Assembly: GCA_946613955.1 (NCBI GenBank)
Contig: CAMOGC010000099.1
Location: 1 to 6,126 of the forward strand
Direction of reading: 5' to 3'
Length of the DNA stretch: 6,126 nucleotides
Source: an uncultured Clostridia bacterium
GTDB taxonomy: Bacteria; Bacillota_A; Clostridia; Christensenellales; Aristaeellaceae
The notes beneath the pieces were generated by a model. The model was not told where the DNA came from and made no database searches. It saw nothing but the letters and a program-made list of their open reading frames with translations. Below are positions 1 to 4,909 of this stretch, piece by piece. The translations under genes were made by a program, and so were the position numbers. Positions within the stretch are counted from its first letter, which is position 1, and the number at the start of each line of letters is the position of its first letter.

Positions 1-32
1 CGGGAACGCGCGGGCGGCATGAAGGCCGCGGG

Positions 33-49
33 CCCCGGGCCTCCCGGGG
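33..49 (+). other. GC-rich hairpin ahead of the trxB-like gene
   Basis: Bases 33-39 (CCCCGGG) and 43-49 (CCCGGGG) form a perfect 7-bp stem around a 3-base loop. No T-run follows, so it does not look like a terminator. It sits about 20 bases upstream of the ribosome binding site of the first gene and could be a leader structure or chance in GC-rich DNA. No promoter could be recognised in bases 1-84, so the operon promoter probably lies left of the window. Confidence 0.3.
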
Positions 50-84
50 GGAAAGCGGACGGAAACGTCGAAAGGGGAATCCGC

Positions 85-960
85 ATGGAACGATATGATA
101 TCGCCGTCATCGGCACGGGGCCGGCGGGGATCTCCGCCGCCATCACCGCCACGGTGCGGAACAAAAAGGTGCTTCTGCTGGGCTCCGCGGATCTGAGCTC
201 GAAAATGAGCCGCGCGGAGAAGATCCAGAACTATCCCGGCTTCCCGGAGATCCGGGGCGAGGATCTGGCGAAGGCGCTGCAGGGGCATCTGGACCGGATG
301 GGCATTGGCATCACGGAAAAGCGCGTCAGCGCGGTCTACGCCATGGGGGATTATTTCGCCCTGCAGGCGGGGGAGGAGATGATCGAGGCCTCCGCCGTGA
401 TCCTGGCGACGGGCGTGGTGGCCGGAAAGCCCCTGCCCGGCGAGGAGGAGCTGCTGGGCCACGGCGTCAGCTACTGCGCCACCTGCGACGCCGCCCTGGT
501 TCGGGGCAAGGAAGTTGCGGTCATCGGATACAGCGCGCAGGAGGAGGGGGAAGCCGCCTTCCTGACGGAGATCTGCAGCCGGGTGCTGTATTTCCCGATG
601 TATGCCGGGGAGCCGAGGCTGCCGGAAAAGGCGGAGATTATCCGGACGAAGGTCAGCGGCATCGGACAGGAAAACGGGAAGCGGCTGGTGCTTTCCCCGG
701 ACGGGAGCTGGCCGGTGGACGCGGTGTTTGTCCTGCGGGAGGCCGTGGCTCCGGGACAGCTGGTGCCCGGGCTGGAAACGGAGGGCGCTCACGTGAAGGT
801 CAACCGGCGGATGGAAACCAGCCTGCCGGGCTGCTTCGCCTGCGGCGACATTGTGGGAACCCCGTATCAGTATATTAAGGCCGCCGGGGAGGGCAACGTC
901 GCCGCCCTGAGCGCGGTCGGCTATCTGGATCAGATAAAAAGGAGGAAAGACAATGGTTAA
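85..960 (+). CDS. trxB: Thioredoxin reductase-like flavoprotein lacking NADPH-binding motifs (FFTR type)
   Basis: This 291-residue FAD flavoprotein should reduce the thioredoxin encoded next to it, in the cytoplasm. Seen: the N-terminal FAD motif GTGPAG (residues 10-15), the ATG motif (108-110), the redox pair CATCD (C131/C134), and a C-terminal CGD flavin motif (253-255) followed by a Q-x4-AAGEGNVAA stretch. In ordinary TrxB a GGGxSA NADPH motif and an HRRxxxR motif follow the CxxC. Here the first is replaced by IGYSAQEE (147-154) and no HRR is present; YFP-containing sequence stands there instead. That pattern matches the pyridine-nucleotide-independent, ferredoxin-linked reductases described in Clostridium acetobutylicum, which are also slightly shorter than E. 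coli TrxB. The electron donor is therefore inferred to be ferredoxin. ATG 85 was chosen over the in-frame ATG at 19 because an AAAGGGGA ribosome binding site lies just upstream and the FAD strand begins at once (MERYDIAVIG). The last 8 bases overlap trxA. Confidence 0.93.
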   Translation: MERYDIAVIGTGPAGISAAITATVRNKKVLLLGSADLSSKMSRAEKIQNYPGFPEIRGEDLAKALQGHLDRMGIGITEKRVSAVYAMGDYFALQAGEEMIEASAVILATGVVAGKPLPGEEELLGHGVSYCATCDAALVRGKEVAVIGYSAQEEGEAAFLTEICSRVLYFPMYAGEPRLPEKAEIIRTKVSGIGQENGKRLVLSPDGSWPVDAVFVLREAVAPGQLVPGLETEGAHVKVNRRMETSLPGCFACGDIVGTPYQYIKAAGEGNVAALSAVGYLDQIKRRKDNG

Positions 961-1267
961 GAAGATCAACGAGGAACAGTTCGAGAACGAGGCGAAGAAG
1001 GCCCCCGTGGCGGTGGTCGATTTCAGCGCGACCTGGTGCGGCCCCTGCAGGATGCTGGCGCCGGTGGTCGAGGCGGTCAGCGAGGAGTATGCCGGGCAGG
1101 TGTCCTTCTACAACGTGGACGTGGACGAATGCGGCGAGCTGGCGGCGGAATACCGGGTGCAGAGCGTGCCCTGCCTGGTGATGATGAAAAACGGAGCATT
1201 CGTGGATCAGTCCATCGGCTTCAAGCCCCAGGCGGCCATCAGCGGATGGGTGAAGAGCCACCTGTAA
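953..1267 (+). CDS. trxA: Thioredoxin
   Basis: A 104-residue single-domain thioredoxin, the usual family length, with no signal peptide and therefore cytoplasmic. The active site WCGPC is at residues 28-32 (C29 and C32) after the typical VVDFSATW strand. The conserved cis-proline is P73 in SVPCL, followed by cysteine where threonine is usual; a third extra cysteine is C60. It should carry electrons from the reductase to ribonucleotide reductase, peroxidases and other disulfide substrates. The start ATG overlaps the end of the reductase gene by 8 bases, with a GGAGG ribosome binding site at 941-945 inside that gene. The two are thus likely translationally coupled and form a reductase-substrate pair. 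Confidence 0.97.
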   Translation: MVKKINEEQFENEAKKAPVAVVDFSATWCGPCRMLAPVVEAVSEEYAGQVSFYNVDVDECGELAAEYRVQSVPCLVMMKNGAFVDQSIGFKPQAAISGWVKSHL

Positions 1268-1295
1268 GCGAAGAAAACCAGGAGAGAACCGAGCG

Positions 1296-1754
1296 ATGAA
1301 ACCCGAAAGCCTGACCAATCCGGAAACCATGCCCCAGCTGATGCTGGAAAACCAGCTGTGCTTTCCCCTCTACGCCGCCGCGCGGCGGGTGGTGGGAGGC
1401 TATACGCCCAGGCTCAAGCCCCTGGGGCTGACCTATACCCAGTACATCGTCTTTCTGGCTCTGTGGGAATACGGCGAAACCACGGTGGGGGATCTGTGCA
1501 GGCGGCTGCTGCTGGATAACGGAACCATTACCCCGCTGGTTAAAAAGATGGAAGAGGCGGGGTATGTGGAAAGGCACCGCTGCCCGGAGGATGAGCGGGT
1601 GGTCAAGGTCCGCCTGACGGAGAAGGGCTGGGCCCTTCGGGAAAGGGCGGCGGAAGTTCCCGGCCAGGTGGGAAAATGCTTCCCCCTTTCGGCGGAGGAG
1701 GCGCGGACGCTGTATACGCTTTTGCACAAGCTGATGGACAGCGAAAACGGCTGA
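1296..1754 (+). CDS. ohrR: OhrR-type MarR-family peroxide-sensing repressor
   Basis: A 152-residue winged-helix dimeric regulator. Seen: the NQLCFPLY stretch with C22, then Y36 and Y47. The spacings (14 and 25 residues from the cysteine) equal those of the reactive cysteine and its two hydrogen-bonding tyrosines in OhrR (C15/Y29/Y40 in Bacillus subtilis, C22/Y36/Y47 in Xanthomonas; numbers from memory). The recognition-helix region LDNGTITPLVKKMEEAGY (73-90) and the wing with DERVVKVRLTEKG (99-111) are typical of the family. C128 near the C-terminal helix lies where 2-Cys OhrR proteins have the resolving cysteine (C127); C68 and C96 are extra. Inference: organic hydroperoxides or other oxidants oxidise C22 and release DNA, inducing the trxB-trxA-ohrR operon. 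It lies 28 bases after trxA with a GGAGAG ribosome binding site at 1281-1286. The usual partner ohr is not in the window. ATG 1329 is a weaker alternative start. Confidence 0.88.
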   Translation: MKPESLTNPETMPQLMLENQLCFPLYAAARRVVGGYTPRLKPLGLTYTQYIVFLALWEYGETTVGDLCRRLLLDNGTITPLVKKMEEAGYVERHRCPEDERVVKVRLTEKGWALRERAAEVPGQVGKCFPLSAEEARTLYTLLHKLMDSENG

Positions 1755-1764
1755 AGAACACGGG

Positions 1765-1778
1765 CCGGCGAAAGCCGG
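1765..1778 (+). other. Small GAAA-loop hairpin after ohrR
   Basis: CCGGC (1765-1769), GAAA loop, GCCGG (1774-1778): a 5-bp stem directly after the ohrR stop codon and 20 bases before the main terminator, whose hairpin shares the core GGCGAAAGCC. There is no T-run after this one. It may protect the 3' end of the mRNA or be the remnant of a duplicated terminator. Confidence 0.4.
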
Positions 1779-1798
1779 GACAGTAAGATCCATAATGG

Positions 1799-1823
1799 GG
1801 ACGGCGAAAGCCGTCCTTTTTTT
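1799..1823 (+). terminator. Rho-independent terminator of the trxB-trxA-ohrR operon
   Basis: GGACGGC (1799-1805) and GCCGTCC (1810-1816) form a perfect 7-bp stem closed by a GAAA tetraloop, followed at once by seven T residues (1817-1823). It lies 44 bases after the ohrR stop codon and separates the redox operon from the iron-uptake genes. Confidence 0.92.
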
Positions 1824-1833
1824 GATTGGGGGC

Positions 1834-1863
1834 TTGACAGGAAGGGTTAGTCGGTGCTAACAT
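1834..1863 (+). promoter_or_regulatory. Sigma-A-type promoter of the FTR1 gene
   Basis: A consensus -35 box TTGACA (1834-1839) is followed after 18 bases by TAACAT (1858-1863), a 4/6 match to the -10 box, with an extended -10 TG at 1855-1856. Transcription would start near 1870, giving a leader of about 95 bases. It is the only good promoter seen in the window and sits 10 bases after the upstream terminator. An inverted repeat covers the spacer and most of the -10 box, so the promoter is probably repressible. Confidence 0.75.
1846..1861. promoter_or_regulatory. Putative operator 1, GTTAG-N6-CTAAC
   Basis: A perfect inverted repeat, GTTAG (1846-1850), six bases, CTAAC (1857-1861). It occupies the promoter spacer and four bases of the -10 box, where a bound protein would block RNA polymerase. 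The same half-sites with the same spacing recur at 1880-1895. The half-site GTTAG/CTAAC is the one in DtxR/IdeR iron boxes, although the spacing differs from that consensus. A DtxR-family iron or manganese repressor is therefore a reasonable guess, in keeping with an iron-transport gene. Confidence 0.6.
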
Positions 1864-1879
1864 ACCCTCCGTCGGTTGC

Positions 1880-1895
1880 GTTAGTTAGGGCTAAC
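1880..1895. promoter_or_regulatory. Putative operator 2, GTTAG-N6-CTAAC
   Basis: GTTAG (1880-1884), six bases, CTAAC (1891-1895): the same layout as operator 1, 34 bases downstream and about 10-25 bases after the expected transcription start. An overlapping second GTTAG (1884-1888) also gives the tighter palindrome GTTAG-GG-CTAAC (1884-1895). That form is nearer to the DtxR-type arrangement, in which one base separates the arms. Confidence 0.6.
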
Positions 1896-1907
1896 GTGCG
1901 CCCGCTT

Positions 1908-1923
1908 GTTGCATGAGACTAAC
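1908..1923. promoter_or_regulatory. Degenerate third operator copy or half-site
   Basis: GTTGC, six bases, CTAAC (CTAAC at 1919-1923). The right arm is perfect and the left arm matches 3 of 5 bases. It lies 28 bases after operator 2, so the three elements repeat about every three helical turns. It could be a weak cooperative site or chance. Confidence 0.35.
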
Positions 1924-1964
1924 GGCGGGATCTGAAACCGGGAGAAACGGGAGGCAAGGGAACC

Positions 1965-3830
1965 ATGATTGTCAAACGGAGCCTGTCCCTGGCCGCGGCG
2001 GTGTGGCTGCTGGTCGCGGTCTGCCTGGCCGCGCCGCTGACCGCGCGGGCGGCGGACGCGGATATGGATCATTTCGGCGCGGAGTCCAACGCCCAGCTGG
2101 ACACGACCTACTGGGGAAGCGCGGCCGACCGGATCGATCGTCTGGTGGATACCGCCTTTGCCGAATATCTGGCGGGGAACAGCGGAGAGGCCTACAGCCA
2201 TGTCAGCGACGCCTATTTCCAGGTGTATGAGATTACCGGGTTTGAGCGCTCGACAATGAACTATGTTTCCGGGCCCCGAAAAAACGCGGTGGAGCTGCAG
2301 TTTTCCACCTGCAAGGCCGCGGTCCGGAAGCCAAACGACAGCGAGGAAACCCGGAAGGAAGTCCGGACGGAGCTGGTCAAGCTGAAAACCATGATCCGGG
2401 AGGACGGCAACAAGCTGGCGGCCCGGCTGGGGGAGCCGGCGACGGTCATGTCCTACTGGATGGACGGGAAGCGGGTCGACGCCGATCCCTGGGCGGATCT
2501 TTCGGGAGACCCCAACGCGAAGACGCATTACGCCAGCTGGACCGCCGCGGCGGACGCCATGACGGAGCTGCTGAACACCGCCGCCACCGCCTATAACGGA
2601 AAGGACTTCGAGGCCGCCTCCGACAACGTGAACACCGCCTTCTACGCCGTATATGAGGACAGCGGGCTGAGCCGCGAGATTTACAGCGCGCTGGGTCTGG
2701 CCGACCGGGAAGAGGTGGATGCCCAGTTTGATCTCGTGAAGGCCCTGGCCAAGGAAGGGCCGGATAAATTCCAGAGCAAGAAGTTTAAGCGGGAGGTAAA
2801 AGCCCTGCGCACCCTGGTGGGCGCGAAAGCTTCCGCCATCGACGCGAAGAAGGAAGAGGAAAGAGCCGCCGCCGCGGCCGCGGCGCAGGAAAACGCCACA
2901 GCCGCCGAAACCTCCGGAGGCGATACCGGGATGCTGACCTTCTGGGCCAGCTTCGGAATCATCCTGCGGGAGGGGCTGGAGGCCATCCTGGTTATCGCCG
3001 CCATCATCGCCTATCTGGTCAAGAGCGGAAGCGCCAGGAGCGTACGGAACATTTACTTCGGCGCCCTGGCCGGCATCGCCGCCAGCTTTATCGCCGCGGC
3101 GGTGCTCTCCTGGGCCAAGGGCGCTTTCGCCGGCGCCGGCGTGGCCCAGGAGGTCATCGAGGGCATTACGGCGCTGATCGCCGCCTGCGTGCTGTTCTAT
3201 GTAAGCAACTGGATGATCAGCAAGGCGGAGGCCGCCACATGGACGCGCTACATCGACAGCAAGGTTAAGACCTCCCTGGAGCGGGGCAGCTCCTTTACCC
3301 TGGCTTTTACGGCCTTCCTGAGCGTTTTCCGGGAGGGCGCGGAGGTGGTGCTGTTCTATCAGCCCATGCTGCAGGAGGGACACGCGGGCATGGTATGGGC
3401 CGGGTTCGGCGTGGGATGCGTGGCGCTGGTGTTCGTGTATCTGGCGATCACAAAGCTCTCGATCCGGCTGCCGATCAAGGTCTTCTTTACCGCGACCAGC
3501 ATCCTGATGGCGGCCATGTGCGTCAGCTTCCTGGGCAGCGGCATCAAGGAGCTGGCGGAGGGCAACGTATTCGATCTGCAGTACCGGCTGGACTTCATTC
3601 CTGAAAACGACGCGCTGCAGACGATGGGCATCTATCCCTACGCGGAAACCGTAGGGCCCCAGATCATTCTGACGATCATCCTGATCGTGACCTTCCTGAT
3701 GGCCCATTACCGGGGCCGGCTGGAGAAGCTCCGGATCGAGATGACGGAGAAATTCAGGAAGGAAGAAAAGGACGGCCGGGAGAAGGGCGGGAAAGCAGGC
3801 GCCCCGGAATCGTCGCCGGCCGCCCCTTAA
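1965..3830 (+). CDS. ftr1: FTR1-family iron permease with duplicated N-terminal extracytoplasmic domain
   Basis: A 621-residue membrane protein for high-affinity iron import across the cell membrane. Residues 1-29 are a signal peptide (KR, hydrophobic core, likely cleavage after TARA). Residues about 53-148 and 192-291 are two copies of one helical domain, sharing G-x3-EA-x4-V-x2-A, then V-YE and an AQF/LQF stretch further on; both would lie outside the membrane. An Ala/Glu-rich linker (about 294-321) leads to the permease, with about seven membrane segments between 327 and 585. Both hallmark iron-binding motifs of FTR1/EfeU are intact: REGLE (335-339) in the first segment and REGAE (456-460) in the fourth. 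The tail after 586 is short, charged and cytoplasmic. The ribosome binding site is GGGAGG at 1949-1954, ahead of ATG 1965. P19 follows, as in the Campylobacter and FetMP systems. Those relatives use P19 rather than a multicopper oxidase as partner, and no oxidase is seen here. Confidence 0.93.
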   Translation: MIVKRSLSLAAAVWLLVAVCLAAPLTARAADADMDHFGAESNAQLDTTYWGSAADRIDRLVDTAFAEYLAGNSGEAYSHVSDAYFQVYEITGFERSTMNYVSGPRKNAVELQFSTCKAAVRKPNDSEETRKEVRTELVKLKTMIREDGNKLAARLGEPATVMSYWMDGKRVDADPWADLSGDPNAKTHYASWTAAADAMTELLNTAATAYNGKDFEAASDNVNTAFYAVYEDSGLSREIYSALGLADREEVDAQFDLVKALAKEGPDKFQSKKFKREVKALRTLVGAKASAIDAKKEEERAAAAAAAQENATAAETSGGDTGMLTFWASFGIILREGLEAILVIAAIIAYLVKSGSARSVRNIYFGALAGIAASFIAAAVLSWAKGAFAGAGVAQEVIEGITALIAACVLFYVSNWMISKAEAATWTRYIDSKVKTSLERGSSFTLAFTAFLSVFREGAEVVLFYQPMLQEGHAGMVWAGFGVGCVALVFVYLAITKLSIRLPIKVFFTATSILMAAMCVSFLGSGIKELAEGNVFDLQYRLDFIPENDALQTMGIYPYAETVGPQIILTIILIVTFLMAHYRGRLEKLRIEMTEKFRKEEKDGREKGGKAGAPESSPAAP

Positions 3831-4013
3831 GAGCGTAAGACCAGAGGCTCATAACGAACAGCGAGGTTTCAGGAAAACGATCTCCGGGGAAACGCGGAGA
3901 GGACGATGAACCAGGAGAACACGGTGACCGGGGCCGCCGTCCCCCGACGGCCAGGGCCCTTGCCATACAAAAGCCGGACATCCGGCGCGCAAAGAAAACA
4001 GGAGGTAAATCCC
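3831..4013 (+). other. FTR1-P19 intergenic leader with two hairpins, no gene
   Basis: This 183-base gap is long for two genes that should be expressed together. It holds two possible hairpins: TCTCCG/CGGAGA (3881-3886 with 3895-3900, 8-base loop) and GCCGTC/GACGGC (3936-3941 with 3946-3951, CCCC loop). Neither has a T-run and no convincing promoter is seen, so co-transcription with FTR1 is likely. An ATG at 3906 is in frame with P19 and would add 36 residues, but these do not look like protein of this family. The structures may tune P19 translation or mRNA stability. Confidence 0.4.
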
Positions 4014-4613
4014 ATGAAAAAGATTGCAGCTCTGATGATGGCGCTGGCCATGATGGTGGCCATGACCGCCGCTTTTGCCGAGGACGCGGCTCCTCAGGCC
4101 GGTTTTGAAGAATTCCCCATCCTGCTGGACGGCTCCGTGGAGAACGGGGCCGAGGAGACGGACTTGACGGAAGCGCCCCTGCACGTGGCGGCCGTGTATT
4201 TCCAGCCCGTGCAGATGGAGCCCGCCGACCAGGCCGGACTGCCGGTAGAGGAGGCGAACATCCATCTGGAGGCCGACATCCACTGGAACGAGAATGGATA
4301 CGGCTTCGGCGTGGGCGACTGGGTGCCCTATCTGACGGTTGAGTATCAGATCAAGTCCGAAACCACGGGCGAGGTGGTTGTGGACTGGGCCGCCTTCATG
4401 GTCATGAGCGCGGACGACGGCGCGCACTATGGCGCCAACATCAAGCTGGACAAGTCCGACACCTACACCCTGTCCTTCCGCATCCACAGCCCCGCCGAGA
4501 ACGGCTATCTGCTGCATGTGGATCAGGAGACCGGCGTGCCGAACCACGCTTTCTGGTCTGACCCGATCCTGGTGGAATTCGTGCACTGGAACTATACGGT
4601 TCAGGAATGGTAA
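4014..4613 (+). CDS. p19: P19-family secreted iron/copper-binding protein
   Basis: A 199-residue member of the P19/Tp34/FetP family (Pfam Iron_transport), the usual partner of FTR1 in oxidase-independent iron uptake. Residues 1-22 are a classical signal peptide (KK, then a Met/Ala-rich core) with likely cleavage after AFA. There is no lipobox cysteine, so anchoring in a Gram-positive envelope is unexplained. Family landmarks visible are IHLEADIHW (83-91), GFGVGDWVPYL (97-107) and MSADDGAHYG (131-140). The metal ligands correspond to H84, E86, M131 and H138; the seven-residue step from M131 to H138 and the H-x-E pair match C. jejuni P19 and E. coli FetP (from memory). H168 in LLHVD is the candidate fourth ligand. 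Known role: a dimer binding copper plus iron and handing iron to FTR1. ATG 4014 was chosen for its AGGAGG site (4000-4005) and because it opens the signal peptide. Confidence 0.93.
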   Translation: MKKIAALMMALAMMVAMTAAFAEDAAPQAGFEEFPILLDGSVENGAEETDLTEAPLHVAAVYFQPVQMEPADQAGLPVEEANIHLEADIHWNENGYGFGVGDWVPYLTVEYQIKSETTGEVVVDWAAFMVMSADDGAHYGANIKLDKSDTYTLSFRIHSPAENGYLLHVDQETGVPNHAFWSDPILVEFVHWNYTVQEW

Positions 4614-4673
4614 GAAAGGGCGCGCTCCCCGGCCGGAGACGGTTCGGGGAGGAACGGCCCGGAATACCCGCAT

Positions 4674-4716
4674 ACCGTCAGCCCGGCCCCGCGGGGGAGG
4701 AGACCGGGCTGACGGT
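4674..4716 (+). terminator. Strong hairpin, probable terminator or attenuator after P19
   Basis: CCGTCAGCCCGG (4675-4686) pairs perfectly with CCGGGCTGACGG (4704-4715), and A4674-T4716 extends the stem to 13 bp around a 17-base loop. Only three T residues follow before CCC, so termination may be partial. It begins 61 bases after the P19 stop. Together with the lack of a visible promoter downstream, this suggests stepped-down expression of the next gene, or 3'-end stabilisation of the ftr1-p19 message. Confidence 0.65.
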
Positions 4717-4909
4717 TTCCCGCGCGTAGAAGGAAAACGGGGTTCCGCGGGCGAGCATCCGGGCCGAAGGAAGCCTGGAGGAACAAAGGACGCATGCGGC
4801 TGGCCCGCAGGTCGGTAAGCCCGCGGATCAGCGGTAAAGGACGCGGGCGCGGGGGGACGGAGCGGGGCGGAGCGCTCCGCCGGATCAAGCGATCAGGGAG
4901 GCGTTTGTT
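4717..4909 (+). other. GC-rich intergenic stretch, no convincing gene
   Basis: This stretch follows the P19 hairpin and holds no recognisable promoter: there is no AT-rich -10 candidate with a suitable -35. The notable element is the perfect palindrome at 4866-4881. A 40-codon open frame from ATG 4794 to TGA 4916 has a GGAGG 12 bases upstream but encodes an Arg/Gly-rich peptide typical of non-coding GC-rich DNA. Confidence 0.5.
4866..4881. promoter_or_regulatory. Perfect 16-bp palindrome upstream of the DUF2318 gene
   Basis: GGCGGAGC followed by its exact reverse complement GCTCCGCC, ending 28 bases before the TTG start and 13 bases before the ribosome binding site. It could be a protein-binding operator or, in RNA, a 6-bp hairpin with a GCGC loop near the ribosome binding site. 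It does not resemble the GTTAG-N6-CTAAC element. Confidence 0.4.

Noticed and set aside
19..84. Longer N-terminus for the reductase from ATG 19
   Set aside because: The added 22 residues are Gly/Pro-rich and unlike the family. ATG 85 has a good ribosome binding site and begins the FAD-binding strand.
1834..1923. A Fur box at the FTR1 promoter
   Set aside because: No GATAATGATTATC-like 7-1-7 sequence is present. The repeated GTTAG/CTAAC arms fit a DtxR-like site better.
1870..1964. A riboswitch in the FTR1 leader
   Set aside because: Only about 95 bases lie between the expected transcript start and ATG, with no known riboswitch core or terminator/anti-terminator pair visible.
1881..3707. A 608-codon open frame on the - strand opposite FTR1
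   Set aside because: Its product is His/Gly/Arg-rich low-complexity sequence without domain motifs. It mirrors the GC-rich codon pattern of the real FTR1 gene on the + strand.
3906..4013. P19 start at ATG 3906, giving a 235-residue protein
   Set aside because: It would bury the signal peptide 36 residues inside the protein. ATG 4014 has an AGGAGG site and directly opens the signal peptide.
3849..4673. A 274-codon open frame on the - strand opposite P19
   Set aside because: It lies over the well-supported P19 gene and shows no family motif or ribosome binding site.
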